Positions 1-10,928 are shown, numbered from the stretch's first letter. The stretch is 64,000 nucleotides of DNA from Variovorax gossypii (GCF_003965815.1 NZ_RXOE01000002.1:992001-1056000); one strand, 5' to 3'. Notes: generated from the letters alone by a model not told the origin. Translations and numbers: made by a program.

Positions 1-35
1 TACGACTGATCCGCAGGCGAACGAAGAGAGACCCC

Positions 36-2116
<2,081 letters not shown>

Positions 2117-2145
2117 CCCTTTCCACTTTCCGATCGGAATTGCCC

Positions 2146-2475
2146 ATGCGCCATTTCCTGGCTCTGGATTTGAAGGACGACCCGGCCCTCATCGCCGAAT
2201 ACGAGGCTTATCACCGCGATATCTGGCCCGAGGTGCGCGCGCATCTGAAAGCGCACGGCGTGACCGGCATGGAAATCCATCGCCTCGGGACGCGGATGGT
2301 GATGCTGATGGAAACGGACGATGCGCGCTACGACGCCGGTGCGATGGCCCTTGCCACGCGCGACGATCCGAAGATCAGGCAATGGGAAGAGCAGATGTGG
2401 AAATTCCAGGCGCCCACGCCATGGACGCCCGAAGGGGAAAAGTGGGTCGAAATGACGCGGATCTTCCAGTTGTAA
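2146..2475 (+). CDS. L-rhamnose/L-fucose mutarotase family protein
   Basis: 109-residue protein of the RhaM (DUF718) mutarotase family, which interconverts alpha and beta anomers of 6-deoxy-L-sugars. Family features visible are the DLKDDP opening, the YHRDIWPEV helix with its conserved His, the GMEIHRLGTRMVMLME strand pair, and the WVEM ending. It lies 29 bases behind the fucose dehydrogenase gene, so L-fucose is the more likely substrate than rhamnose. The ATG at 2146 gives the standard family length. This is the last gene of the fucose operon; an A+T-rich gap follows. Confidence 0.85.
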   Translation: MRHFLALDLKDDPALIAEYEAYHRDIWPEVRAHLKAHGVTGMEIHRLGTRMVMLMETDDARYDAGAMALATRDDPKIRQWEEQMWKFQAPTPWTPEGEKWVEMTRIFQL

Positions 2476-2547
2476 TCAAAAGATTCATCTTTGATCCAAA
2501 TTTGAGATTCTTGCCTTGTATTTACATTTGCTGGGCAAAATGCCGGG
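2476..2547 (+). promoter_or_regulatory. A+T-rich promoter-like gap before the HTH gene
   Basis: These 72 bases are clearly richer in A and T than the surrounding DNA, with runs such as TTTGATCCAAATTTGAG and TTGTATTTACATTTG, and lie directly upstream of the HTH gene. No convincing sigma-70 -35/-10 pair with 17-base spacing stands out, so only a general promoter assignment is justified. Confidence 0.35.
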
Positions 2548-2988
2548 ATGCCAAATATTGCATCCATTCTTAAATCCGAGATTTCGCGCGTTGCCCGCAA
2601 GGAAGTGCGCGCGGAAATGGAAACCCTCAAGAAGGCATCCGTTCACCATCGCGCGGCCATCGCGGCGCTGCGCCGCCAGGTGAGTTCGCTGGAGAAGGAG
2701 CTGCGCAACGTCGCCAAGGGCACGGCCCGCAGTTCGCGCGCGAGCGCGTCGGAAGAGGACGGAGACGACAGCCCCAAGCGCCGTTTCAGCGCGGGCCGGT
2801 TGGCTGCCCATCGCGAGAAGCTGGGTATTTCCGCCGCTTCCTACGGAAAGCTGGTGGGCGTATCGGGCCAGACGATCTATCACTGGGAACAGGGCAAGGC
2901 ACGCCCCAGGGCTGCGCAGCTCGAAAGCCTCGCTGCCGTGCGCGGACTGGGCAAGCAGCAGGTGGCCGAGCGGCTGGGGGCCGAGTAG
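2548..2988 (+). CDS. Small coiled-coil protein with C-terminal XRE-type helix-turn-helix
   Basis: 146-residue cytosolic protein. Residues 1-60 are charged and helical with a heptad-like pattern (SSLEKELRNVAK), suggesting a dimerising coiled coil. An acidic/serine linker follows at about 64-76. Residues 80-140 form a helix-turn-helix: AAHREKLGISAASYGKLVGV, then SGQTIYHWEQGKARP, typical of the Cro/XRE fold, in which the QTIYHWE helix reads DNA. This HTH usually sits at the N-terminus, so the architecture is reversed. It is probably a DNA-binding regulator or nucleoid-associated protein; the target is unknown. It stands alone between the fucose operon and a convergent transporter gene. Confidence 0.7.
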   Translation: MPNIASILKSEISRVARKEVRAEMETLKKASVHHRAAIAALRRQVSSLEKELRNVAKGTARSSRASASEEDGDDSPKRRFSAGRLAAHREKLGISAASYGKLVGVSGQTIYHWEQGKARPRAAQLESLAAVRGLGKQQVAERLGAE

Positions 2989-3023
2989 CCATCCTTCGCT
3001 CGGTCGTTCCTTCCTCTTCCGGG

Positions 3024-4361
3024 TCAGTGGTCGTGATGCAGGTAGCTCGCCTGCCTCGGCAGCCGCAGGCTCACCAGGAAGGCGACGACCATCATCGCGC
3101 TCACATACCAGAAGAAGGCCGACTCATGTCCCAGTGACTTGAGTCCCAGCGCCACGTATTCCGCCGAGCCGCCGAAGATCGCGTTCGCCACCGCATAGGC
3201 CAGGCCCACGCCGAGCGCACGCACTTCGGGCGGGAACATCTCCGCCTTCACGATGCCGCTGATCGATGTGTAGAAGCTCACCACGGCCAGCGCCGCGATG
3301 ATGAGCACGAAGGCCAGCACGGGGCTCGTCGTGTGCTGCAGGGCCGTGAGGACGGGCACCGTCGTCAGCGCGCCGAGCCCGCCGAACAGCAGCATGTTGT
3401 TGCGCCGCCCGATGCGGTCCGACAGAGCACCGAACACCGGCTGCATGCACATGTAGACGAACAGCGCCCCCGTCATCACGTAGCTCGCCGTCTTGATCGG
3501 CAGGTGCACCGTGTTCACCAGGTACTTCTGCATGTAGGTGGTGAATGTGTAGAAGATCAGCGAGCCGCCTGCCGTGTATCCCAGCACCGTGAGGAAGGCC
3601 GGCGTGTGGTGCCTGAAGAGGCCGGCGATGCTGCCGGCTTCCTTGTTCTTCTTCGCCTCGTCGGTCTGCGTCTCGTGCAGCGTGCGGCGCAGCAGCAGCG
3701 CGACCACCGCCGCGATGGCACCGATCACGAAGGGAATGCGCCAGCCCCACGACTTGAGTTCGGCCTCGTCCAGCAGCTGTTCGAGCACCACGATGACGAG
3801 CACGGCGAGCAGCTGGCCGCCGATCAGCGTGACGTACTGGAACGACGAGAAGAAGCCGCGCTGGCCGCGCAGCGCCACCTCGCTCATGTAGGTGGCCGTG
3901 GTGCCGTATTCGCCGCCCACCGAGAGCCCCTGGAACAGCCGGCAGACCAGCAGCAGGAAGGGCGCCCATGCGCCGATCTGCGCGTAGGTCGGCAGGCAGG
4001 CGATGACCAGCGAGCCGCCGCACATCATCGTCACCGAGATCAGCATCGAGGTCTTGCGCCCGAGCCGGTCGGCCAGCCGGCCGAAGAGCCAGCCGCCGAT
4101 GGGCCGCATGAGGAAGCCCGCCGCGAACACGCCCGCGGTGTTCAGCAGCTGCGCGGTGGGATCGGACTTGGGGAAGAAGGCCGGCGCGAAGTACAGCGCC
4201 GAGAAGGCATACACGTAGAAGTCGAACCACTCGACCAGGTTGCCCGAAGAGGCCGCCATGATAGCGAAGACGCGGTGGCGCTTTTCTTCGGCTGTGTAGT
4301 GCGGGGGTGATGAGGTAGAGGCCGCTGCTGGGCCTCGCGAGGTAGGCGTGACTGCGCTCAT
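3024..4361 (-). CDS. MFS transporter, metabolite:H+ symporter (MHS) family
   Basis: 445-residue inner-membrane carrier with about 12 membrane segments. The N-terminal stretch [22 protein letters not shown], the LADRLGRK motif in the loop between segments 2 and 3, the [15 protein letters not shown] motif in segment 4 and a second SDRIGRR loop are hallmarks of the MHS group (KgtP, ShiA and citrate/alpha-ketoglutarate symporters). It is the last gene of a minus-strand series LysR - lactate dehydrogenase - MHS, 132 bases after the dehydrogenase stop, so a 2-hydroxy acid, lactate or another organic acid is a reasonable cargo; the substrate cannot be read from the sequence. Confidence 0.85.
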   Translation of the reverse strand: MSAVTPTSRGPAAASTSSPPHYTAEEKRHRVFAIMAASSGNLVEWFDFYVYAFSALYFAPAFFPKSDPTAQLLNTAGVFAAGFLMRPIGGWLFGRLADRLGRKTSMLISVTMMCGGSLVIACLPTYAQIGAWAPFLLLVCRLFQGLSVGGEYGTTATYMSEVALRGQRGFFSSFQYVTLIGGQLLAVLVIVVLEQLLDEAELKSWGWRIPFVIGAIAAVVALLLRRTLHETQTDEAKKNKEAGSIAGLFRHHTPAFLTVLGYTAGGSLIFYTFTTYMQKYLVNTVHLPIKTASYVMTGALFVYMCMQPVFGALSDRIGRRNNMLLFGGLGALTTVPVLTALQHTTSPVLAFVLIIAALAVVSFYTSISGIVKAEMFPPEVRALGVGLAYAVANAIFGGSAEYVALGLKSLGHESAFFWYVSAMMVVAFLVSLRLPRQASYLHHDH

Positions 4362-4436
4362 GGTGCCTTCTTGTGCCGCGCGGGCAATGTTGTTGTTTCC
4401 AAAACATTCTGCGCCGCCAAGAGGCTGTGGCGTGTC

Positions 4437-4480
4437 GGCCGATGCCGCATCGGCCTACCCCCGGAATGGCCTTCCGGGGG
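4437..4480. repeat. Double hairpin, REP-like element
   Basis: Two adjacent perfect inverted repeats in the gap between the lactate dehydrogenase and the MHS transporter. The first has 8-base arms GGCCGATG (4437-4444) and CATCGGCC (4448-4455) around CCG. The second has 9-base arms CCCCCGGAA (4458-4466) and TTCCGGGGG (4472-4480) around TGGCC. There is no T tract on either side. It could be a REP-like element, an mRNA-stabilising structure or an attenuator that lowers expression of the downstream transporter. Confidence 0.6.
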
Positions 4481-4493
4481 CGCTCGGGCACGA

Positions 4494-5651
4494 TCAGAAA
4501 GTACCGGGCAGCAGGATGCTCGAATCGACGTCGTCGATGCGCGTGCGGCCGCAGAAGGCCATCGTGATGTCGAGTTCCTTCTGGATGATCTGCAGCGCGC
4601 GCGTCACGCCCTCCTGCCCGAAGGCGCCCAGGCCGTAGAGGAAGCTGCGGCCGATGAGCGTGCCGCGGGCGCCCAGCGCTCGGGCCTTGAGCACGTCCTG
4701 CCCGCTGCGAATGCCGCCGTCCATCCACACCTCGATCTCGTTGCCCACCGCGTCGACGATAGCCGGCAGTGCCGCGATGGACGAAGGCGCGCCGTCGAGC
4801 TGGCGGCCGCCGTGGTTCGACACGATGAGCGCGTCGGCGCCGCTCGAAGCCGCGAGGCGCGCATCTTCCACGTCCATCACGCCCTTGAGGATGAGCTTGC
4901 CACCCCAGAGCTTCTTGATCCATTCCACGTCGGCCCAGCTCAGGGCGGGGTCGAACTGCTCGGAGGTCCACGACGACAGCGACGACAGGTCTTTCACGCC
5001 CTTGGCGTGGCCCGCGATGTTGCCGAAGGTGCGGCGCTTCGTGCCCAGCATGCCCATGCACCAGCGCGGCTTGGTGGCGAGGTTGATGAGGTTCTTCAGC
5101 GTGGGCTTGGGCGGCGCCGTCAGGCCGTTCTTGATGTCCTTGTGGCGCTGGCCGAGGATCTGCAGGTCGAGCGTGAGCTGCAGCGCGGTCACGTTGGCGG
5201 CCTTGGCGCGCTCGATCAGGCGCTCGATGAAGTCGCGGTCCTTCATCACGTAGAGCTGGAACCAGAACGGATGGCGGTCGGTGTTCTCGGCGATGTCTTC
5301 CAGCGAGCAGATGCTCATGGTCGACAGCGTGAACGGAATGCCGAAGGCCTTGGCCGCGCGCGCGCCGAGGATCTCGCCGTCGGCGTGCTGCATGCCGGTG
5401 AGTCCGGTGGGCGCGATGGCCACGGGCATCGCGGTTTCCTGGCCGACCATGGTGGTGCGCAGCGATCGGCCTTCCATGTTCACGGCCACGCGCTGGCGCA
5501 GCTTGATCTTCTGGAAGTCGCTCTCGTTGGCGCGGTAGGTGCCCTCGGTCCACGCGCCGGAGTCGGCGTAGTCGTAAAACATCTTCGGCACGCGCCGCTT
5601 GGCGATCACCCGCAGGTCTTCGATGTTGGTGATCTTGGAAAGGTCGGACAC
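4494..5651 (-). CDS. lldD: FMN-dependent L-lactate dehydrogenase / alpha-hydroxy-acid oxidase
   Basis: 385-residue flavoprotein that oxidises an (S)-2-hydroxy acid, most likely L-lactate to pyruvate, feeding the respiratory chain at the inner membrane. Family features: the FYDYADSGAW segment (24-34), PTGL (81-84), K256 in LILKGV, and active-site H280 and R283 in SNHGGRQ, followed by the DGGIRSG phosphate-binding motif. The start is a GTG at 5651, supported by CAGGAGA about 8 bases upstream. A LysR gene lies upstream in the same direction and an L-lactate permease diverges from that, which supports lactate; glycolate or another hydroxy acid cannot be excluded. Confidence 0.85.
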   Translation of the reverse strand: MSDLSKITNIEDLRVIAKRRVPKMFYDYADSGAWTEGTYRANESDFQKIKLRQRVAVNMEGRSLRTTMVGQETAMPVAIAPTGLTGMQHADGEILGARAAKAFGIPFTLSTMSICSLEDIAENTDRHPFWFQLYVMKDRDFIERLIERAKAANVTALQLTLDLQILGQRHKDIKNGLTAPPKPTLKNLINLATKPRWCMGMLGTKRRTFGNIAGHAKGVKDLSSLSSWTSEQFDPALSWADVEWIKKLWGGKLILKGVMDVEDARLAASSGADALIVSNHGGRQLDGAPSSIAALPAIVDAVGNEIEVWMDGGIRSGQDVLKARALGARGTLIGRSFLYGLGAFGQEGVTRALQIIQKELDITMAFCGRTRIDDVDSSILLPGTF

Positions 5652-5724
5652 GGGCTGTCTCCTGGCAGGTTCTTGTGGATCGGCGGAAGCTAACCGGCCA
5701 TTATCTGCAGGCGCCGCGGCGCGC

Positions 5725-5778
5725 CATCTGAAAAATGACGGGCCCGCGATTGAAAAGAATTCAGATGGGCCTTTTCAA
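5725..5778. promoter_or_regulatory. Interleaved inverted repeats upstream of lldD, possible operator
   Basis: The 151-base gap between the LysR stop and the lldD start holds two interleaved perfect inverted repeats: CATCTGAA (5725-5732) with TTCAGATG (5760-5767), and TTGAAAAG (5750-5757) with CTTTTCAA (5771-5778). The DNA here is A+T-rich compared with its neighbours. The position suits an operator for lldD, but the second repeat could equally form a weak terminator of the LysR transcript. No direct evidence for either. Confidence 0.4.
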
Positions 5779-5802
5779 GCGTCAGGCACCGGGCGTCGGG
5801 CT

Positions 5803-6687
5803 TCAGTCCCGCAGCGTGTCGCGCAGCCACTCGGCGAAGGTCGCGCATTCCCAGCGCTCCATGGTGCCGGGCCGCCAGCACAGGAAGTAGGCGTTGGGCG
5901 AGGGCACGCTGCGGGCCGACAGCCGCACCAGCCGCCCGTTGTCCAGCCAGGCGCTGCCCAGGCGCAGGTGCATCAGCACCACGCCGAAGTCCTCGGCCGC
6001 GGCATCGAGCGCCAGCCCGAGGTCGTTGAACTGGTGCCCCGTGGCCGGCTCGGGCAGGCCCACGCCGCAGGCCTTGAACCAGGTGCGCCACGATTCCAGC
6101 GGCGTGCGCAGCAGCTGCGCGCGCGACACCTCGGCGTCGGTGGCGAAGCCGTCGAAGGGGCCGTGGCGCTCGAGGTAGGCGGGGCTGCACACCGGCGAGA
6201 CCTCGTCGGCCAGCAGCTGGAAGAACTCGCGGTCGTGGAAGGGGCCGGTGCCGAAGCGCAGTTCGAGGTCGGTTTCTTCCACCGTGGTGTTGCGCATCGG
6301 CGTGGTCACCTGCAGCACCAGCTCGATGTTCGGGTATGCGTCGCGAAAGCGGGCCAGCCTCGGCAGCAGCATCTGCCGCGAGAAGGTCGGCGTGACGGCC
6401 ACGCGCAGCCGCCGCAGCTGCGATTCGGGCTCGCGGCCGGGCACCCGCTGCAGCGCGGCGATGGCCTCGCGCACGCGCGCAAGGTAGGCCGTGCCGTCGG
6501 CGCTGAGGCTGAAGTCGTTGCCCACGAAGAACTTGAGCCCCAGCAGCAGCTCGAGCTGGCGGATGCGGTGGCTCACCGCGCTGGGCGTCACGCTGAGCTC
6601 TTCGGCGGCGAGGTTCACGCTGCGCAGCCGCGCGACGGCCTCGAAGGCCTGCAGGCCCTGTGTCGAGGGGAGACGCGGAGAAACCAT
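5803..6687 (-). CDS. LysR-family regulator of the lactate module
   Basis: 294-residue LysR-type regulator with an N-terminal winged HTH (STQGLQAFEAVARLRSVNLAAEELSVTPSAVSHRIRQLE, about 7-45) and an effector-binding domain. The ATG at 6687 (MVSPRLPST) gives the normal family length; the longer open frame adds 40 non-conserved residues. It closely resembles the GcvA-like LysR subgroup. It is divergent from the L-lactate permease across 118 bases and lies upstream of lldD in the same direction, so it probably controls both. In many proteobacteria the lactate genes use a GntR-type LldR instead, so the choice of LysR is notable. Confidence 0.82.
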   Translation of the reverse strand: MVSPRLPSTQGLQAFEAVARLRSVNLAAEELSVTPSAVSHRIRQLELLLGLKFFVGNDFSLSADGTAYLARVREAIAALQRVPGREPESQLRRLRVAVTPTFSRQMLLPRLARFRDAYPNIELVLQVTTPMRNTTVEETDLELRFGTGPFHDREFFQLLADEVSPVCSPAYLERHGPFDGFATDAEVSRAQLLRTPLESWRTWFKACGVGLPEPATGHQFNDLGLALDAAAEDFGVVLMHLRLGSAWLDNGRLVRLSARSVPSPNAYFLCWRPGTMERWECATFAEWLRDTLRD

Positions 6688-6805
6688 CTTTTGTCGGGGG
6701 AGGTAGCGGGGTAGGATGGTAGCGAACGCTTTCGGTCGCTCGCGGCGGAACCTTTCCCCCTCTTGCTGCCGACTCAAAAAGATTCCAACAAAGAGGAGCA
6801 AGCGC

Positions 6806-8467
6806 ATGGTCTGGCAACAGGTTTACAACCCGTTCGGCAACATGATCGTATCGACGGCGCTGGCCGCGATACCGGTGGTGGTGATGCTGGTGTGTCTGGG
6901 GCTGCTGCACGTCAAGGCGCACTACGCGGCGGGGCTGGGCCTGCTGAGCGCGGTGGTCATCGCGGTGTTCGCGTTCGGCATGCCGGCCGACATGGCGGGC
7001 AAGGCAGCGTTCCTGGGCGGCATCACCGGCCTGCTGCCCATCGGCTGGATCGTGCTGAACATCATCTTCCTGCAGCAGCTCACGCAGCAGAACGGCAGCT
7101 TCCAGATACTGCAGGACTCCATCGCCGGCATCACGGAAGACAGGCGCCTGCAGCTGCTGCTCATCGCGTTCGCCTTCGGCGCCTTCTTCGAGGGCGCGGC
7201 GGGCTTCGGCACGCCGGTGGCCGTTACGGCGGCCATCCTCATCGGGCTGGGCTTCTCGCCGCTCGCGGCCTCGGGGCTATCGCTCATCGCCAACACCGCG
7301 CCGGTGGCCTTCGGCGCGCTGGGCACGCCGGTCATCACGCTGGCCAAGGTGCACGGCTACGACTTGATGGCGGTCACCGCGATGATCGGGCGGCAGCTGC
7401 CGTTCTTCTCTCTGCTGGTGCCGTTCTGGCTCATCTGGGCCTTCGCGGGGCGCAAGGGAATGATGGAGGTGTGGCCGGCCATCCTGGTGACGGGCGTGTC
7501 CTTCGCGATCCCGCAGTTCCTGGTGTCGAACTACATCGGGCCAGAGCTGGTGGACATCATCGCGGCCATCGTGTCGATGGCCTGCCTGATCGCGTTCCTG
7601 CGCGTGTGGAAGCCGAAGAAGGTCTGGACATCGGTGTCACTCAAGGGGCACGAGGCCGACGGCGGAGAAGCCGCGGCGGCCGTCGCGCCCACGAAGCACT
7701 CGACCGCCGCCGTGATCCGCGCATGGACCCCGTGGCTCATCCTCACCGTGTTCGTGTTCATCTGGGGCCTGCCCGCGGTGAAGACCTGGCTCAACGGCAT
7801 CTTCGCGCCGAGCTTCCCTATCGACGGGCTGCACAACATGGTCGAGAAGGTGGCGCCCGTGGTGCCCAAGCCCACGAAGGAGGGCGCGGTCTACCAGCTG
7901 CTGCTGCTCTCCGCCACGGGCACCGGCATCCTGGCGTCGGCCATCGTGGGCGGGCTGGTGATGAAGTACAACCCGATCCAGCTCGTGGCCGCCTACGGCC
8001 GCACGTTGTGGCTGGTGAAGTTCTCGCTGCTCACCATCGTGCTGATGCTCGCACTGGGCACGCTCACGCGCTATTCGGGGCTGGACACCACGCTGGGCCT
8101 GGCCTTCGCCAACACCGGCGTGCTCTATCCCTTCTTCGGTACGCTGATGGGCTGGCTGGGCGTGGCGCTCACCGGCTCAGACACGGCATCGAACGTGCTC
8201 TTCGGCGGCATGCAGAAAGTGGCGGCCGACCAGCTCGGCCTGAGCCCGAACCTGATGGGCGCGGCCAACAGCTCGGGCGGCGTGATGGGCAAGATGATCG
8301 ACGCGCAGTCGATCGTGGTCGCCTCCACCGCCACGCGCTGGTTCAACCACGAGGGCGAGATCCTGCGCTACGTGTTCTTCCACTCCATCGCGCTGGCCTG
8401 CCTCGTGGGCCTGTACGTGACGCTGCAGGCCTATGTGTGGCCGTTCACGCTGATGGTCGTGAAGTGA
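6806..8467 (+). CDS. lldP: L-lactate permease
   Basis: 553-residue inner-membrane carrier of the LctP family, importing L-lactate (and often glycolate) with protons. It has about 13 hydrophobic segments, the conserved NIIFLQQLTQQNGSF region, EGAAGFGTPVAV (near 134-145), TLTRYSGLDTTLGLAFA and GSDTASNVLFGG near 450-460, all characteristic of lactate permeases. The ATG at 6806 has an AGAGGAG Shine-Dalgarno seven bases upstream. Its 3' end overlaps the convergent TetR gene by 23 bases. The divergent LysR gene is the obvious candidate regulator. Confidence 0.92.
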   Translation: MVWQQVYNPFGNMIVSTALAAIPVVVMLVCLGLLHVKAHYAAGLGLLSAVVIAVFAFGMPADMAGKAAFLGGITGLLPIGWIVLNIIFLQQLTQQNGSFQILQDSIAGITEDRRLQLLLIAFAFGAFFEGAAGFGTPVAVTAAILIGLGFSPLAASGLSLIANTAPVAFGALGTPVITLAKVHGYDLMAVTAMIGRQLPFFSLLVPFWLIWAFAGRKGMMEVWPAILVTGVSFAIPQFLVSNYIGPELVDIIAAIVSMACLIAFLRVWKPKKVWTSVSLKGHEADGGEAAAAVAPTKHSTAAVIRAWTPWLILTVFVFIWGLPAVKTWLNGIFAPSFPIDGLHNMVEKVAPVVPKPTKEGAVYQLLLLSATGTGILASAIVGGLVMKYNPIQLVAAYGRTLWLVKFSLLTIVLMLALGTLTRYSGLDTTLGLAFANTGVLYPFFGTLMGWLGVALTGSDTASNVLFGGMQKVAADQLGLSPNLMGAANSSGGVMGKMIDAQSIVVASTATRWFNHEGEILRYVFFHSIALACLVGLYVTLQAYVWPFTLMVVK

Positions 8468-9071
8468 TGTCGGGCAGCGTGGCCGCCAGCGCCTGAAGCA
8501 GCCGGCGCAGGTCGTCGACCGCTTCGCGCGCAAGCTCGGTGCCGCCCATCTGCGCCTTGACGATGGCGCCGTCGACGCCCAGCGCGGCGGCCTGCGCAAC
8601 GGCCATGCGGCGCGAGCCCTCCATCGATTCGGGCAGCAGCCCGGCAATCACTTCGACCATCTCGCGCTTGTGTTCGCGCGAGATGTCGCTCGCACCGCCC
8701 ACGCTGCCGCCTACCTCGACCACCGAGTTGATGAAGGCGCAGCCGCGAAAGGCCGGGTCGGCGAACCACTCGGCCATGGCATCGGCCAGCACCTCGAGCG
8801 CCTGACCGCCGCCGATGCGCTGCTGCGCGCCGAGCCGGCCGAGGGCATCGACGAACCACGCCATCCACAGGCCGTGGCGGTGGTCGAGGAAAGCGCGCAC
8901 CAGGTCGTCCTTCGACGGGAAGTGCCGATAGAAGGTGACCTTGGTGACGCCCGACGTTGCGATGACGCGGTCGATGCCGGTCGCGCGGATGCCGTCGGCG
9001 TAGAAGAGGTCGTGCGCGGTGCGGAGGATGCGTTCGCGCGCAGGCAGTTCGGAGATGGAGGAGATGCCCAT
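8445..9071 (-). CDS. TetR-family transcriptional regulator
   Basis: 208-residue one-component repressor. The N-terminal domain has the Tet[55 protein letters not shown] (about 12-62). The C-terminal ligand domain resembles the group found next to small stress or detoxification genes. The ATG at 9071 (MGISSISE) was preferred to upstream frame because the extension would run across the palindromic operator. It is divergent from a DUF1348 gene, and a perfect palindrome lies between them, so autoregulation plus repression of that neighbour is likely. The inducer is unknown. Confidence 0.85.
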   Translation of the reverse strand: MGISSISELPARERILRTAHDLFYADGIRATGIDRVIATSGVTKVTFYRHFPSKDDLVRAFLDHRHGLWMAWFVDALGRLGAQQRIGGGQALEVLADAMAEWFADPAFRGCAFINSVVEVGGSVGGASDISREHKREMVEVIAGLLPESMEGSRRMAVAQAAALGVDGAIVKAQMGGTELAREAVDDLRRLLQALAATLPDITSRPSA

Positions 9072-9085
9072 GGCGCGATTGTAGG

Positions 9086-9109
9086 CATGTAGACAGGTCT
9101 GTCTACATG
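9086..9109. promoter_or_regulatory. Perfect palindromic TetR operator candidate
   Basis: Arms CATGTAGACAG (9086-9096) and CTGTCTACATG (9099-9109) are exact reverse complements around a GT centre, giving a 24-base operator of typical TetR-family size. It lies 15 bases upstream of the TetR start and 48 bases upstream of the divergent DUF1348 start. The inner TAGACAG/CTGTCTA resembles operators reported for NemR-like TetR proteins, from memory. Confidence 0.8.
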
Positions 9110-9157
9110 TGGCACATTGCGGCGCATTCCCCTTCAACATCAATCGAAAGAACCGCC

Positions 9158-9580
9158 ATGGAATCACGCCCGCCGCTGCCGCCCTTCACCCTTGAATCCG
9201 CCACCAAGAAAGTCCAGGCCGCCGAAGACGCCTGGAACTCGCGCGACCCCGTGCGCGTGAGCCTGGCCTACACGCCCGACACCGAATGGCGCAATCGCGC
9301 CGAGTTCGTCAACGGCCGCGAGCAAGTGGTCGAGTTCCTGTCGCGCAAGTGGGTGCGCGAGCTCGACTACCGGTTGAAGAAGCAGCTCTGGGCCTTCATG
9401 GACAACCGCATCGCGGTGCGCTTCGAGTACGAATGGCACGACGATGCCGGCCAGTGGTATCGCAGCCATGGCAACGAGAACTGGGAGTTCGCGGAGAACG
9501 GCCTGATGCAACGGCGCTTCGCGAGCATCAACGACCAGCCCATCAAGGAATCGGACCGAAAGTTCCACTGGGCTCGTTGA
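9158..9580 (+). CDS. DUF1348 family protein (NTF2-like fold)
   Basis: 140-residue cytosolic protein of the DUF1348 group of the nuclear-transport-factor-2-like superfamily. Conserved segments seen: [84 protein letters not shown]. The family has no established reaction, although members are common beside TetR/oxidative-stress regulators. The ATG at 9158 matches the family N-terminus. It is divergent from the TetR gene and probably repressed by it through the intervening palindrome. Confidence 0.85.
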   Translation: MESRPPLPPFTLESATKKVQAAEDAWNSRDPVRVSLAYTPDTEWRNRAEFVNGREQVVEFLSRKWVRELDYRLKKQLWAFMDNRIAVRFEYEWHDDAGQWYRSHGNENWEFAENGLMQRRFASINDQPIKESDRKFHWAR

Positions 9581-9592
9581 CCCCGCGTTGTT

Positions 9593-9701
9593 CCCTCTCC
9601 CCCTGGGGAGAGGGCTAGGGTGAGGGAGCAGCCTCGATATCGTCGCGCTCTATCCGCCGCCGACGCACCCTCACCCCAACCCTCTCCCCGGGGGGAGAGG
9701 G
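9593..9701. repeat. Inverted pair of REP-like CCCTCTCCCC units
   Basis: Two copies of a 34-base unit face each other: 9593-9626 (containing CCCTCTCCCCCTGGGGAGAG then CTAGGGTGAGGG) and 9668-9701 (starting CCCTCACCCCAACCCTCTCC). Each unit holds its own GGGGAGAGGG hairpin, and the two units pair across a 41-base spacer. This is the REP/BIME type of extragenic repeat seen in many proteobacterial genomes. It sits between the DUF1348 and histidine kinase genes and may act as a transcript end or stabiliser. Confidence 0.8.
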
Positions 9702-9740
9702 AGCAAGCCCCCGGGCACGGCTGTTGCTTGCTTTTGGTGC

Positions 9741-10928
9741 ATGGAGACGCCCGTACTGAACCCCGCCGCCAGCCACCCGCTCTGGCAGCACCAGCTCGGC
9801 CTGCTGCTGGAGTCGACGGGCGAGGGCATCTTCGGCATCGACCTCGACGGTCATTGCATGTTCATCAACCGGGCCGGCGCGCAGATGCTGGGCCATGAGG
9901 TGCGCGACGTGCTCGGCTCCAACATGCACGAGCTCACGCACCATTCGCACCCCGACGGCTCGCACTACGCCGACACCGACTGTCCCATCTTCAACGCCTT
10001 CCGGCGCGGGCTGCCTTGCCGCATCGACACCGAGGTGTTCTGGCGCCGCGACGGCAGCGCCTTCGCGGTCGAGTATTCGAGCCACCCCATCATGGACGGC
10101 ACGCAGGTGCGCGGCGCCGTCATCACCTTCGTCGACATCACCGAACGCCGCCGCCAGGCCGAGGCGCTGCAGCAGGCCAAGGACGAGCTCGGCCAGCGTG
10201 TGCAGGAGCGCACCCGCGAGCTCAGCGACGCGCTGGCGCAGTTGCGCGAGCTTTCCGCATGGCTCGACAAGGTGCGCGAGGACGAGCGCACCCGCATCGC
10301 GCGCGAAGTGCACGACGAGCTCGGCAGCCTGCTGGTGGCGCTGAAGATGGACGTCAACTGGATCGGCAAGCGCCTGGGCGAGCAGCAGGAACGCACGCCC
10401 GACGCGGCGCAGGCCATGCGCGAGCAGATGCGCTGCAAGTGCACGAACATGAGCCAGCTCATCGAACGCGCGGTGGACAACGTGGGTCGCATCATCACCG
10501 ACCTGCGCCCCAGCATCCTCGACCATCAGGGCCTGTGGGCCGCGCTCGAATGGCAGGCACACGAGTTCGTGCAGGCGGCCGAGCTGGAACTGGACTGGCG
10601 CTTCGACGTGCCGCCCGGCGTGGAGCTGCCCGAGCCCGCGGCCATCGCGGTGTTCCGCATCTTCCAGGAGATGCTGAGCAATGTCGGGCGCCATGCGAAG
10701 GCGAGCAGTCTCGACATCCGCATCGGTGCCGAGCAGGGGCGGCTGAGCATCAGTGTGCGAGACGACGGTGTCGGTGCGCCGGCGCAGGCCTTCGAGGCCG
10801 CCACCTCCTACGGCGTGCTCGGCATGCGCGAACGAGCGCGGCACTTCGGCGGGCGCATCGACATCGAGAGCCGCGTGGGCGAGGGGAGCACCTTCCGCCT
10901 GCACTTGCCGCTGGCCGTGGAGGCCTGA
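9741..10928 (+). CDS. PAS-domain histidine kinase (NarX/HisKA_3 type)
   Basis: 395-residue cytosolic kinase with no membrane segment. A PAS domain covers about residues 20-135 (STGEGIFGIDLDGHCMFINRAGAQMLGH, then the PAC-like VITFVDITERRRQAEAL), a coiled linker runs to about 180, and the HisKA_3 dimerisation domain carries phospho-acceptor H191 in REVHDELGSLL. The ATPase domain has the N box EMLSNVGRHAKAS and G boxes RDDGVGAP and GVLGMRER. The stop is followed one base later by the cognate response regulator start. The adjoining cyanate-type transporter operon suggests that the pair senses a related nitrogen signal; the ligand is unknown. Confidence 0.88.
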   Translation: METPVLNPAASHPLWQHQLGLLLESTGEGIFGIDLDGHCMFINRAGAQMLGHEVRDVLGSNMHELTHHSHPDGSHYADTDCPIFNAFRRGLPCRIDTEVFWRRDGSAFAVEYSSHPIMDGTQVRGAVITFVDITERRRQAEALQQAKDELGQRVQERTRELSDALAQLRELSAWLDKVREDERTRIAREVHDELGSLLVALKMDVNWIGKRLGEQQERTPDAAQAMREQMRCKCTNMSQLIERAVDNVGRIITDLRPSILDHQGLWAALEWQAHEFVQAAELELDWRFDVPPGVELPEPAAIAVFRIFQEMLSNVGRHAKASSLDIRIGAEQGRLSISVRDDGVGAPAQAFEAATSYGVLGMRERARHFGGRIDIESRVGEGSTFRLHLPLAVEA

